DNA from: Maribacter aquivivus
GTDB lineage: Bacteria; Bacteroidota; Bacteroidia; Flavobacteriales; Flavobacteriaceae
Direction of reading: 5' to 3'
NCBI RefSeq assembly: GCF_900142175.1
Contig: NZ_FQZX01000001.1
Span: 1,054,001 to 1,118,000, forward strand
Length of the DNA: 64,000 nt
The position numbers and the translations under genes are program-made. The notes under the pieces were generated by a model, which saw nothing but the letters and a program-made list of their open reading frames with translations, did no database searches and was not told the DNA's origin. The stretch's first letter is position 1; every line of letters begins with the position of its first letter. Below, one piece after another: positions 34,766 to 44,262 of this stretch.

Positions 34766-37700
34766 TTAAGATATTAATGATTTTCTAGCATTTTGTGCTG
34801 CAATTTTAGCTTTTGGAAGCACTAGCTTAAAAGTAGCTCCTTTTCCTTCTCCCTCTGATTCTGCTATAATGGTACCACCATGAGAATTGGCAATTTGTTT
34901 TACCATATAAAGGCCCAGACCCGTACCTTTTACATTATCGTGAAATCGTTCAAAAGGGGTAAAAAGTTTTTTTAGGGCTCCCTCATTCATTCCTGATCCA
35001 TTATCAATGACCATAAAGCTGTTCGTGTCACCATTATCTTCATACGTGACTATTATCTTTGGATTTTCTTGGTTGCCCATATACTTAATGGCATTGTCTA
35101 AGAAATTACCAAAAACTTGAATTATTCTATTACGATCGCCAAAAATATCGGGCATATTTTCAGTAATTGAAAGCTCTATATTGAGCTGTTTCAATTTACC
35201 CTTAATTAAATTTCTTGATAAGTCTAATAGTTCATTGGTTTTTAGCAACTCATTTTTGTTGTCTATTTTACCAAGTCTGGCAATTTCTGTAATATCAGAA
35301 ATTAATTCGTTCATGTTGTTGCAAGAAACATCAATAAGGCTCAAGTATTCAGCTAGACCTGGGTGGTCTTCTAGAGATACTTCTAATGGTATAAGACTTG
35401 CGAGTCCTTTGATATTACCTAAAGGACTTTTTAAATCATGGGAAACGGCATACGTAAATCGTTGAATTTCCTCATTTTTAGATGCTAAGTTATCTGCAGC
35501 TTCTACTAGTTTGTTTTTTTGAAATTGTAATTCTTTGGTACGTTCATCAACCTTCAACTCTAGTCTTCGTTGATTTTTTCGAATATTTAGTAGCTTAACA
35601 TGTTGCGCGATATAAAACAGTAATAAAACCAGCGCAACCATTAATGTTTTGAACCACCAAGTTTGCCAATAGGGTGGGGTGACGGTAATATGGAGGTCTA
35701 TTTCGTTATCAACCCAAACTCCGTCAGAATTGGTCGATTTTATTTTCAGGATATATTCTCCAGGATTTAAGTTTGTGTATGTTGCTGTAGGATTATTACC
35801 GACATAATTCCAGTCTTTTTCAAAACCTTCAAGATAAAAAGCATAATTTACACTTTCAGGATGCCTAAACGTTAGAGCCTTAAAATCTATATTTATTACA
35901 GATTGATTGTAATTAAAGGTTAGAGAGTCTACTTGACTAATGTCTCTTTCTAATATACCAAAATCATCATTTGGTAAAACTGGTTGATTGAAAAGTTTTA
36001 ATCCAGAGACAAATAGGGTAAGTGTGTCCTTTCGTTTTTCTACATCACTTGCAGTAAAAATATTAAAGCCGTTAATACCTCCAAATATATACTCTCCTTT
36101 TTTTGTGGTAATTGATGAACTTGCGATAAATTCTTTAGACTGAAGACCATCGCCTACATCATAATTAATTGTTTCTCCGGTATTGGTATCATATCTTATG
36201 ATACCATCTTCGGTGCTTAACCATAAGTGGCCTTTTTGGTCATCTATGATACCTTTAATGGCATCGTTTTTTAAACCATCACTTTTCGCGATTACTAAAA
36301 ATGAATTGGTTTCTGGGTTGTATTTGTTAAGTCCACCTTGCGTACCCACCCAAATGGTATCTTCGTTATCTTGAATGATGACATTGATAAAATTGTTACT
36401 TATTGAATTTTTGGTATGATAATGATCAGATGACCATTCATCACCTTTTTCTGTCAATTTAAACAAACCAGTGTTTAATGTTCCAATCCATATATTACCT
36501 TGGTTATCTTCAAAAATCTGATATATAGAGTTGATTATACTACCATCAATTTCTGATTTGAGTGTTATATCTTGGTGAGTTTTTGTTTTGGGATCATACA
36601 CTTGTACACCTGAAAAGTAGTTTACTATCCAAATTCTTTCTTTTTTATCTTTTAAAAGATCAATTATTATATTGGATTTTAAAAATGAATTCTTTGAAGT
36701 TAGTACACTGGTTTTTTTTGTATTTGTATTGAGAACGGCTATACCATTTGTCCATGTTCCCGCCCATATTTCGTCATCTTTCGTCTGTAATATTGAAAGA
36801 ACTACATTACTGGCAAATGTTTTCTTACTTAGTGAATAGTTTTCAAATATATCTAAAGAACGGTCCCAGTAATCAATTCCTCCGCCATCTGTGCCAATCC
36901 AAAGATTACCTTTGTCGTCTTCGGTAAAGCAATTCACTAATTTGTTACTTAGCGATTTAGGGTTGAATGGGTCAGAATTTATATGTTTAAATTTATAGTA
37001 TTCTTTATCATAAATATTTAACCCGCTTTTGTAAGGGGCTATCCACATTGTGCCATCTCGTGTACATAACAATGCCCATATAGAATTACCAGAAATGGAA
37101 TTGGGTCTTGTTACACTGTACTCAATATGTCTTATAAAATCTAGATTTTCATTGTAAACATGTAAACCGTTATTTTCTGTACCTATCCACAATTCATTAT
37201 CTATATTTTTTTCTAAAGAGCGTATTCCAAAACCTGGGCTGACCTCTTTTTCTTTGGTGATACTAATTGAATTTTCTGCTATGTCCAATTTAAATAGTGA
37301 GCCACTTCCCGAGCCTATTAATAAACTATTTTCTGATGAATTTATGCCAGTGATAATCGCCTCTGTCTGTAATATTTCACTAATAATCTCCATCTCATAA
37401 TTTAGTATCAGAGTATTATATGTAAAAACAACAAGAATGCGGTTATCATCTAAAACATTAATTTTAACCACTTTATTAAGTCGAGGGTTATCAATATTTA
37501 TATATTCATTGGGTGGAGCAAAATGGTTTACTTTTCCAGTTTCTAACTCATATCTATATAGACCAATAGACTCAGATCCTAACCATAAAATTTCTCCATG
37601 TTTAGCAATGGTCTCAAATACAACATCTTTAATCGATTGACCTTCATTAATAAACGGGTAAGGAGTTATAATATTTAAACTACGATTATAAAGGCTTAGC

Positions 37701-38017
37701 CCTTCATTTGTGCCGATAATTATATTTTGATCATCTTCATGCAACGCCGTAATATATTCATGTTTGAGTCCGGTTATGCCATCTAAACTTTTGGTGTAAA
37801 TTTCAAAATCTTTTCCATCATATCTGTTTAGTCCATTTCTAGTTCCTATCCAAATAAAGCCAAAAGTATCTTCTAAGAGTACGGTTGCACTACTTTGAGA
37901 CATGCCTTCTTGAATATGCTGAAAGTTAAGCGATTCTGAGTATTGAGATTGTACTAAAATAGGGGTGCAAAGGGCAATGAATATGGTGAATAAAGTTAAT
38001 AGTGACTTATATAGCAT
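34766..38017 (-). CDS. Propeller-type sensor histidine kinase without receiver or AraC domains
   Basis: A 1083-residue protein: a signal peptide (about 1-24); two seven-bladed regulatory propellers with repeated WIGT-type motifs (WIGTRNGL, WIGTENNG, WIGTDGGG) to about residue 660; a Y_Y_Y domain (about 690-755); one membrane helix (about 762-785); a coiled coil; a HisKA domain with the phospho-accepting histidine near 860 in YAVSHDLKSP; and an ATPase domain (NFLDNAIKYMG, DNGSGM, GTGLGLYM). The layout is that of hybrid two-component systems that sense polysaccharide fragments, but it stops after the kinase, so receiver and DNA-binding parts must be on another protein. No response regulator is adjacent. 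The ligand is unknown. Confidence 0.92.
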   Translation of the reverse strand: MLYKSLLTLFTIFIALCTPILVQSQYSESLNFQHIQEGMSQSSATVLLEDTFGFIWIGTRNGLNRYDGKDFEIYTKSLDGITGLKHEYITALHEDDQNIIIGTNEGLSLYNRSLNIITPYPFINEGQSIKDVVFETIAKHGEILWLGSESIGLYRYELETGKVNHFAPPNEYINIDNPRLNKVVKINVLDDNRILVVFTYNTLILNYEMEIISEILQTEAIITGINSSENSLLIGSGSGSLFKLDIAENSISITKEKEVSPGFGIRSLEKNIDNELWIGTENNGLHVYNENLDFIRHIEYSVTRPNSISGNSIWALLCTRDGTMWIAPYKSGLNIYDKEYYKFKHINSDPFNPKSLSNKLVNCFTEDDKGNLWIGTDGGGIDYWDRSLDIFENYSLSKKTFASNVVLSILQTKDDEIWAGTWTNGIAVLNTNTKKTSVLTSKNSFLKSNIIIDLLKDKKERIWIVNYFSGVQVYDPKTKTHQDITLKSEIDGSIINSIYQIFEDNQGNIWIGTLNTGLFKLTEKGDEWSSDHYHTKNSISNNFINVIIQDNEDTIWVGTQGGLNKYNPETNSFLVIAKSDGLKNDAIKGIIDDQKGHLWLSTEDGIIRYDTNTGETINYDVGDGLQSKEFIASSSITTKKGEYIFGGINGFNIFTASDVEKRKDTLTLFVSGLKLFNQPVLPNDDFGILERDISQVDSLTFNYNQSVINIDFKALTFRHPESVNYAFYLEGFEKDWNYVGNNPTATYTNLNPGEYILKIKSTNSDGVWVDNEIDLHITVTPPYWQTWWFKTLMVALVLLLFYIAQHVKLLNIRKNQRRLELKVDERTKELQFQKNKLVEAADNLASKNEEIQRFTYAVSHDLKSPLGNIKGLASLIPLEVSLEDHPGLAEYLSLIDVSCNNMNELISDITEIARLGKIDNKNELLKTNELLDLSRNLIKGKLKQLNIELSITENMPDIFGDRNRIIQVFGNFLDNAIKYMGNQENPKIIVTYEDNGDTNSFMVIDNGSGMNEGALKKLFTPFERFHDNVKGTGLGLYMVKQIANSHGGTIIAESEGEGKGATFKLVLPKAKIAAQNARKSLIS

Positions 38018-38247
38018 GCCTAAATTTTATAAGAAAGGTAAATTACAACATAGTATTAACGTAATTAAAAGTAAGAAATTACTTTCAATTATTATTTTTT
38101 ATGAAATTTTATCTCTTATTTCAAAAAGAATTGATTCTAGAAATGAGTTTAAAAATTATACCTAAGTGATATATGATTTAATTTGATCAATCTATAATGG
38201 ATTAATCCGCTATGTTATAAGTTACTCGGACTTAATTCATTTCCTTA

Positions 38248-39042
38248 TTAGGTATCCGATGATATCTGTTCCACTTTTACAAGTTGTTCTGTGGGATATA
38301 CGAGCGGACCAAATTGATTGAAAATAGCAACATCGGCAGCATCACGACCAAAACCAAGAATAACATACCCACCAGGCGAATTTATTTGTGTTGCATCAAA
38401 TGTATACCATCGATCTCCAACATAAGCTTCAAACCAAGCATGCATATCCATAGGTTCTAAGTCATAAAGATACCCCACAACTATACGCGCAGGAATGCTT
38501 AAACTGCGGCACAAGGCAATACCCAAATGAGCAAAATCTCGACAAACACCAAACCTTCTAATATTAACCTGACTTGCAGATAATGGTTGATTATTGCTTC
38601 CTGGTAAATAGCTAATATTGTCACGTAACCAATTGGTAATGGCAGAAACTTGATTATAACCGTATAAATGACCATTAGTTATACTTGAACTCATTTCATA
38701 AAAGCAATCAGATTCGCAGTATCTGCTTGGTAATAGGTAACTAAGAACAGCGTCTGGTAAATTCTGTATATCTACAAATGATGCGCCAAAATCCTGGTCT
38801 ATAAAATTTGAGGTTACAATTTCTGAAGAAGTAGATATTAAGAACTGCCCTGGTTGAGCAATTAATCGTTGACATAGATTACCGTAGTTGTCGGTAAACT
38901 CAGTAACTGGAATACTCGGGGTAATTTTATATTCCTCTCTCTCTACCCATTGTTGGTTGCCACTGCGTGGTCTCAACATAAGAATAAATGGCGTTGGTTC
39001 AGAAATCTCGAACTTTATATTGCAACTGGTACGTAAACGCAT
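38248..39042 (-). CDS. Transglutaminase-like cysteine peptidase-fold protein
   Basis: A 264-residue protein with no signal peptide. The N-terminal half is the beta domain of bacterial transglutaminase-like proteins (starting MRLRTSCNIKFEISEPTPF). The C-terminal half has the catalytic triad pattern: Cys in RRFGVCRDFAHLGIALCR, His in MDMHAWFEAYV and Asp in WYTFDAT. Proteins of this kind may cleave or cross-link peptides; the substrate here is unknown. It is divergent from the NtrY-like kinase gene. The 230 bases between it and the propeller kinase upstream hold nothing I can name. Confidence 0.87.
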   Translation of the reverse strand: MRLRTSCNIKFEISEPTPFILMLRPRSGNQQWVEREEYKITPSIPVTEFTDNYGNLCQRLIAQPGQFLISTSSEIVTSNFIDQDFGASFVDIQNLPDAVLSYLLPSRYCESDCFYEMSSSITNGHLYGYNQVSAITNWLRDNISYLPGSNNQPLSASQVNIRRFGVCRDFAHLGIALCRSLSIPARIVVGYLYDLEPMDMHAWFEAYVGDRWYTFDATQINSPGGYVILGFGRDAADVAIFNQFGPLVYPTEQLVKVEQISSDT

Positions 39043-39143
39043 ATATCTGAATACTTTAATTATGGCGCCTTGACGAACCTAGTATTGAAGATAACAATTA
39101 AAGTAACACCTTATACTTCTTGCCACAAAACCTTAAAAGCATA

Positions 39144-39177
39144 TTTGATATTTTTGGTGCGATATTTGCTAACTTTA
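39144..39177 (+). promoter_or_regulatory. Promoter of the NtrY-like kinase gene
   Basis: TTTG (39144-39147) and TAACTTTA (39170-39177, 7 of 8 to TAnnTTTG) are 22 bases apart. Another -7-like box, TATTTTTG, lies at 39149-39156. Transcription would start near 39184, which rules out the open TTG at 39120 and favours the start at 39195. Confidence 0.4.
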
Positions 39178-39194
39178 GACGAAATAGTAGAATC

Positions 39195-40649
39195 TTGTTA
39201 ACGAGAGTATCTTTACGGTCACGCATTTTCCTTTCCATGATATTTTTGGTGCTTATTGCATCGGTTTTGATTGCGGGTGTTACGGTGTATCAATATCGTG
39301 AGCAATCTAAAGATTACCATGAGAATAGAATGGAGCGTAAAGAGGAGCAAATACGCCAAAGTATTGACCTTGCCATTCAGAAAACGACCTATCCGGTTAC
39401 TACCGAAAATCTAGACCTTATTTTTAAAAATGAAATTTATGAAATTGCAGTGGTGCAAAACATGAATTTTAATATCTATAGTTTAGATGGGGAACTAATA
39501 AAAAGTTCACGTCCAAAATTTGCCAATGATTCTATTTCAATGTGCTTGGATTCTGAGGTGTTGAACAAATTGGAGATTAGTCCAAATAAACATTATATAC
39601 GCGAAAACGCTTTGGCAGGAGATAAATACAAAGCTTCTTTCTCTTATATCGCGGATCAAAAATTTAAACCCATAGGTATTCTTAATCTACCTTATTTTGA
39701 AGATAATTCATTCAACGATTATGAGTTAAAAGAGTTTTTATTTCGACTATCTGGTGTGTATTTATTGATGTTGCTCATGGCAATTGCTTTTGCATTTTTT
39801 ATATCGAAGTATATTACTCGATCGTTAGAGACCATTTCTACCATGATGGGGAATACAAACTTGAACAAACAGAACAAGAAAATTTATATAGACAACCCAG
39901 GGGAAGAGATTGAAAAGTTAATTGCTGCGTATAATGCTATGATTGATGAGCTTGGTCAAAGTGCTGTAAAATTAGCACGTAGCGAGCGTGAACAGGCATG
40001 GCGCGAAATGGCAAAACAAGTGGCGCATGAAATCAAAAACCCGCTAACACCTATGCGATTAACCGTACAGAGTTTTGAGCGTAAATTTGATCCGAACGAC
40101 CCTCAGATTCATGAAAAATTAAAGGAGTATTCAAATACCCTAATTCAGCAAATAGATACCATGAGTAGTATAGCATCTGCTTTCTCAAATTTTGCCGAAA
40201 TGCCTGCGCAACAGAATGAAACTTTAAATGTGGTCAAAATTGTAAAATTGGCGATAGATATTTTCAATGAAGATTATATACATTTCATAGCAGATGAAGA
40301 AGAAATTATAGCGAAATTAGACCGTACACAGTTAATACGTGTAGTAACTAATTTGGTTAAAAATGCCATACAAGCAGTGCCAGACGTAGCATCGCCTAGA
40401 GTTTTGGTCAGCGTAGCATCAGAAGGTGATATGGTTAAAATTTCTGTGGCAGATAATGGACATGGAATTGAAAAGGATAACGAAGAAAAAATATTTGAAC
40501 CTAAGTTTACTACTAAAACTAGTGGTATGGGATTAGGTTTAGGAATGGTAAAGAACATCGTGGAAACTTACAAGGGATCTATCACTTTCACCTCTCATTT
40601 AGGTAAGGGTACAGTCTTCTGTGTAAAGTTTCCGAAAGAGAATACATAA
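39195..40649 (+). CDS. Sensor histidine kinase, NtrY-like
   Basis: A membrane-bound histidine kinase, about 484 residues from the proposed TTG start at 39195 (the frame is open from 39120). It has a first membrane helix (IFLSMIFLVLIASVLIAGV), a periplasmic domain, a second helix (YLLMLLMAIAFAFFIS), a HAMP linker, a HisKA domain with the phospho-accepting histidine at about 278 in AHEIKNPLTPMRL, and an ATPase domain (NLVKNAIQAV, DNGHGIE, GMGLGLGMVKN). The HEIKNPLTP motif is typical of NtrY-type kinases. No response regulator is next to it, so its partner lies elsewhere. An enoyl-CoA hydratase gene follows after 18 bases in the same direction. Confidence 0.88.
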   Translation: MLTRVSLRSRIFLSMIFLVLIASVLIAGVTVYQYREQSKDYHENRMERKEEQIRQSIDLAIQKTTYPVTTENLDLIFKNEIYEIAVVQNMNFNIYSLDGELIKSSRPKFANDSISMCLDSEVLNKLEISPNKHYIRENALAGDKYKASFSYIADQKFKPIGILNLPYFEDNSFNDYELKEFLFRLSGVYLLMLLMAIAFAFFISKYITRSLETISTMMGNTNLNKQNKKIYIDNPGEEIEKLIAAYNAMIDELGQSAVKLARSEREQAWREMAKQVAHEIKNPLTPMRLTVQSFERKFDPNDPQIHEKLKEYSNTLIQQIDTMSSIASAFSNFAEMPAQQNETLNVVKIVKLAIDIFNEDYIHFIADEEEIIAKLDRTQLIRVVTNLVKNAIQAVPDVASPRVLVSVASEGDMVKISVADNGHGIEKDNEEKIFEPKFTTKTSGMGLGLGMVKNIVETYKGSITFTSHLGKGTVFCVKFPKENT

Positions 40650-40667
40650 ATCAACAAATCAACAACT

Positions 40668-41450
40668 ATGTCATACAATACAATTCTTATAGATAGAGAA
40701 GAGACAACGGCAATTGTGACGATTAATCGTCCAAATAAATTAAATGCTTTAAATAAAGAAACCATTGGTGATTTACACGAAGCTTTTAAAGATTTACAAA
40801 AAGATAAAAGCGTTAAAGCTATCATCTTAACCGGTAGTGGAGAAAAGGCCTTCGTAGCAGGTGCAGATATTTCTGAGTTTTCTGATTTCAGTGAAAAGGA
40901 AGGAAAGAAGTTAGCAGCGAAAGGTCAGAAACAATTATTTGATTTTGTTGAGAAATTAGATACACCCGTTATTGCAGCAGTAAATGGATTTGCTCTTGGT
41001 GGCGGATTAGAATTGGCAATGGCATGTCATTTTAGAGTTGCAAGTGATAATGCGAAGATGGGATTACCAGAAGTTTCTTTAGGTGTTATACCTGGTTATG
41101 GTGGTACACAACGTTTGCCGCAATTAGTGGGTAAAGGTAGAGCTATGGAAATGATTATGACCGCAGGTATGATTACTGCAGAACAAGCACATGCTTACGG
41201 CTTGGTAAACCATGTAACTACGCAAGAAGAATTGTTGCCTTTATGCCATAAAATTATATCAAGAATAACCAATAACTCATCTGTAGCCATTGCTCATGCA
41301 ATAAAAGCAGTAAATGCTGGTTTTAAGAATACTGTAAATGGTTATGAGCAGGAAATTGAAGCCTTTGGTGCTTGCTTCGGTACAGATGATTTTGCCGAAG
41401 GTACCACTGCATTTTTAGAAAAAAGAAAGGCAAATTTTCCAGGTTCATGA
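40668..41450 (+). CDS. Enoyl-CoA hydratase (crotonase family)
   Basis: A 260-residue cytoplasmic enzyme that adds water to trans-2-enoyl-CoA in fatty acid or butyrate-type metabolism. The oxyanion hole lies in AGADISEF (64-71) and GGGLE, and the two catalytic glutamates of true hydratases are present as Glu115 (GGGLELAMAC) and Glu135 (GLPEVSLGVIPGYGGTQ). This fits short-chain enoyl-CoA or 3-hydroxybutyryl-CoA dehydratase. It follows the kinase gene by 18 bases, so they probably share a transcript. No other beta-oxidation gene is nearby. Confidence 0.93.
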   Translation: MSYNTILIDREETTAIVTINRPNKLNALNKETIGDLHEAFKDLQKDKSVKAIILTGSGEKAFVAGADISEFSDFSEKEGKKLAAKGQKQLFDFVEKLDTPVIAAVNGFALGGGLELAMACHFRVASDNAKMGLPEVSLGVIPGYGGTQRLPQLVGKGRAMEMIMTAGMITAEQAHAYGLVNHVTTQEELLPLCHKIISRITNNSSVAIAHAIKAVNAGFKNTVNGYEQEIEAFGACFGTDDFAEGTTAFLEKRKANFPGS

Positions 41451-41467
41451 CATAAACCAAACTGGTT

Positions 41468-43021
41468 ATGTTTAAACGTAGCGCATTCTTATTCTTGTTC
41501 CTCATTAATGTAGTTAGTTCTTTTGCTCAAGAAGAACTTGTATCATATACTATTGGCGAAAAATTTCATGATAAATATAGATACTCTAACATGCTTGCTA
41601 TCGCAGATGATGGCAACGAGGGTACTGTTGTGGTACGTGCCTATTATACAGGTATTATACTAAGACCAAAAGGGTATTTTATTGAACATTATAATAAAGA
41701 TTTAGAACTAGTATCTGAATATAATTATAAGTTGAAAGATGCCAATTTTATAGATGCTTACGTGCGTAACGGTCAAGTATACTTGTTGTTTTTAGAGTAT
41801 AGCTATAGAAATAAGAGTTACCAATATGAAGTACATAGAAGTCCGTTTTCACAATTTCAGTTTACAAAAGAAACAATTTTATCTATTGCATCTGACCCGG
41901 TTGAGCAACCTTTAGATCGAAATTTCTATAATCGAAATTTTTCGTCTGGGTTTACAACATCTATTTTATTTAACGATGATAAATCGGCTTTCGCCATAAC
42001 TACACATTATAAGAAAAGAAAGGTTGATCAGCATACAATTCATGTGTTCAATGCAAATTTGAACAAGTTAATGGAGCATGATTTTTCTGATGAGGTAGAA
42101 GAAAAGAATTATGCATTTGAAAATATCGTCTTCTCAAAAGATTTACAGAATGTGTATTTGGTAGGTAAGGCATACTTTAAAAAGAAACGTTTTAATGCTA
42201 CTGAACGTAAGTTTCAATATGAAATGGTTCGAATTTCGAACAGCAGCAGAAGTGTACAGTCCTTTTATACTCCGGGTAAATTTCCTGAATCTTTGAAGCC
42301 TATTTTTAGAGGCGATGAATTGCTTTGTATCGGTTTTTATGCGGATAGAAAAGATAATCGTTATAACGGAATTTCTTATTTCAATTTAGATCCGAAATCT
42401 TTAGAAATGAAGTCTGAAAAGTTTAATCAATTTTCTGAACAGTTTATGATGGATAAGTTTGGACGTGAAGATGATAAGGCGATAAAAGATTTAGTGTTCA
42501 AAGGAATGGATATCACAAAAGAGGGGAACATTCTATTTAATGCTGAAGAATATTTTACAAGTAATAGCGTACAGTCTAACTCTAGCGGTGGGCGAGTTAT
42601 GGTTACTAGATATCACCATAATGATATTATCAGTGCAAAGTTAAGCGCAACCGGAGATTTGGTTTGGGCTAGAAATATAAATAAAACAGAGGTTACACAG
42701 GGCGATGGTGCTTATGCATCATATAGCTCATATACCAAAAACAATACTACATACTTTTTCATAAGTACTTCTTCAGAGAATCCGCAACAACTGAGTGATG
42801 ATCGTATAATGTTTAAACAAGGTTTAAGTAGAAACAGAAATGTATTTTTAATTCGCTTGGATGAAAACGGACATATGAAATACAGTAAGGTTATTGATGA
42901 TACTGAGGCTCGCTTGCCGTTAATGGTATCTGTACCATATATTGATCACCATAAAGATGAATTAAGGTTCTACGCTAAAAGAGGTTCAAAAAAGCAATTG
43001 GTTCAAGTGGGTGTTAAATAA
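41468..43021 (+). CDS. Exported protein of unknown function
   Basis: A 517-residue protein with a clear signal peptide (about 1-20, ending SSFAQ). The mature part is rich in Tyr, Asn and Lys with many short strands (for example YEVHRSPFSQFQFTKE, FNANLNKLMEHDF), as in a propeller or sandwich fold, but I recognise no named family or catalytic motif. It starts 17 bases after the enoyl-CoA hydratase, so it may belong to the same transcript. A periplasmic or cell-surface place is likely. Confidence 0.75.
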   Translation: MFKRSAFLFLFLINVVSSFAQEELVSYTIGEKFHDKYRYSNMLAIADDGNEGTVVVRAYYTGIILRPKGYFIEHYNKDLELVSEYNYKLKDANFIDAYVRNGQVYLLFLEYSYRNKSYQYEVHRSPFSQFQFTKETILSIASDPVEQPLDRNFYNRNFSSGFTTSILFNDDKSAFAITTHYKKRKVDQHTIHVFNANLNKLMEHDFSDEVEEKNYAFENIVFSKDLQNVYLVGKAYFKKKRFNATERKFQYEMVRISNSSRSVQSFYTPGKFPESLKPIFRGDELLCIGFYADRKDNRYNGISYFNLDPKSLEMKSEKFNQFSEQFMMDKFGREDDKAIKDLVFKGMDITKEGNILFNAEEYFTSNSVQSNSSGGRVMVTRYHHNDIISAKLSATGDLVWARNINKTEVTQGDGAYASYSSYTKNNTTYFFISTSSENPQQLSDDRIMFKQGLSRNRNVFLIRLDENGHMKYSKVIDDTEARLPLMVSVPYIDHHKDELRFYAKRGSKKQLVQVGVK

Positions 43022-43031
43022 TTATTATATT

Positions 43032-43063
43032 AGGATTTATTCCATATTTTTGGATTAAATCCT
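43032..43063. promoter_or_regulatory. Palindrome enclosing a -7 promoter element
   Basis: aggatttattcca (43032-43044) and tggattaaatcct (43051-43063) pair at 12 of 13 positions. The short loop and its edge hold TATTTTTG (43045-43052), a full match to TAnnTTTG, 18 bases before the radical SAM start at 43071. It could be an operator over the promoter or a hairpin that ends the upstream gene. Confidence 0.4.
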
Positions 43064-43070
43064 AATTTTA

Positions 43071-44144
43071 ATGAATTCTAATTCTTCGGTTAAGGGAAGA
43101 GGTGCTCAGAAAAACACCAACAACAAATTCTCTGCGTATAGTTACGAAACACGAGACGATTTTCTCGAATTCTGCAGAGTAGAAGGTGAAATTGCTGATA
43201 GAAATAAGACCCAATACATTCCTGTTTTTCCAAAAACAATAGTGAATAAAGTTACTAGTCCAGATGTGGGTATGAGTTATTCTATGAATATGTATCAAGG
43301 CTGCGAGCATGGTTGTATTTACTGCTATGCCAGAAATGCACATGAGTTTTGGGGCTATAGTGCGGGATTGGATTTTGAGCGAAAAATTATGGTAAAACAC
43401 GATGCGCCCAAACTGTTAGAAGCTAAATTAAGAAGTAAAAGCTGGAAACCAAGTACCATTGTGCTTTCTGGTAATACAGATTGCTATCAACCTGCAGAAC
43501 AAGAATTTCAAATAACGCGTAAGTGCTTAGAGATTTTTTTAAAATATAGGCATCCGGTGGGTATCATAACCAAGAACGCTTTGATTTTGCGTGATTTAGA
43601 TATTCTAAAAGAACTGAATGAATACGGATTAGTAGGAGTAAACATTTCCGTCACTTCTTTATCCGAAGAAACAAGAAGAATATTAGAACCTAGAACTACC
43701 ACTATTAAGAAACGATTGGAAGCTATACAAGTGTTGTCTGAACATGGAATACCGGTAAATGCAATGTTGGCGCCAATTATACCGGGTATCAATAGCCATG
43801 AAATTTTGAGTTTGGCAAAGGCGGTGTCAGAGCATGGTGCACTATCTATGGCATTTACCGTAGTTCGGTTGAACGGATCAATAGGTGAAATATTTACAGA
43901 TTGGATCCGCAAAACACTGCCCGATAAAGCAGAGAAGGTATTACATCAAATTCAAGAATGCCATGGCGGTAGATTAAACGACAGCAGGTTTGGTTTAAGA
44001 AGTAGGGGTGATGGTATAATAGCCACGCAAATTCATGATATGGTGCGTTTGGCTAAGCGTAAATATTTTGAAGGCAAAACATTCCCAAAACTAAATACTA
44101 CTCTGCATGAATCTTATAAGGATGGACAATTAAAATTATTTTGA
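43071..44144 (+). CDS. Radical SAM protein, PA0069/spore-photoproduct-lyase-like
   Basis: A 357-residue radical SAM enzyme. The [4Fe-4S] cysteines are Cys78, Cys82 and Cys85 in CEHGCIYCYA. Neighbouring motifs MNMYQGCEHG, STIVLSGNTDCYQPAE and GIITKNALILRDLD are those of the PA0069 family, which is related to spore photoproduct lyase and often considered a DNA repair enzyme, though its reaction is not established. The protein ends in QLKLF, which resembles the pentapeptide (QLxLF) that binds the replication sliding clamp; this supports a DNA-related job. It has its own likely promoter and stands alone. Confidence 0.9.
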   Translation: MNSNSSVKGRGAQKNTNNKFSAYSYETRDDFLEFCRVEGEIADRNKTQYIPVFPKTIVNKVTSPDVGMSYSMNMYQGCEHGCIYCYARNAHEFWGYSAGLDFERKIMVKHDAPKLLEAKLRSKSWKPSTIVLSGNTDCYQPAEQEFQITRKCLEIFLKYRHPVGIITKNALILRDLDILKELNEYGLVGVNISVTSLSEETRRILEPRTTTIKKRLEAIQVLSEHGIPVNAMLAPIIPGINSHEILSLAKAVSEHGALSMAFTVVRLNGSIGEIFTDWIRKTLPDKAEKVLHQIQECHGGRLNDSRFGLRSRGDGIIATQIHDMVRLAKRKYFEGKTFPKLNTTLHESYKDGQLKLF

Positions 44145-44177
44145 TATCTCATTGAGGGTTTAATTCTCTAAGACTTA

Positions 44178-44200
44178 CTCGCCGGTAACGTTCGGGCGAG
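44178..44200 (+). other. Hairpin after the radical SAM gene
   Basis: ctcgcc (44178-44183) pairs with ggcgag (44195-44200). No T run follows, so it is a weak candidate terminator. A smaller hairpin, tgtgc/gcaca, lies at 44220-44233. The 118 bases here separate two convergent genes and hold no frame of note. Confidence 0.3.
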
Positions 44201-44262
44201 CCTTGAAATTAAAGATATATGTGCAGAAGCACACCTTTGTACCCTTGGGTCGAGGTTGTTTG

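Noticed and set aside
38018..38247. Possible gene or RNA between the propeller kinase and the transglutaminase
   Set aside because: No frame of note, no stable hairpin and no promoter element recognised.
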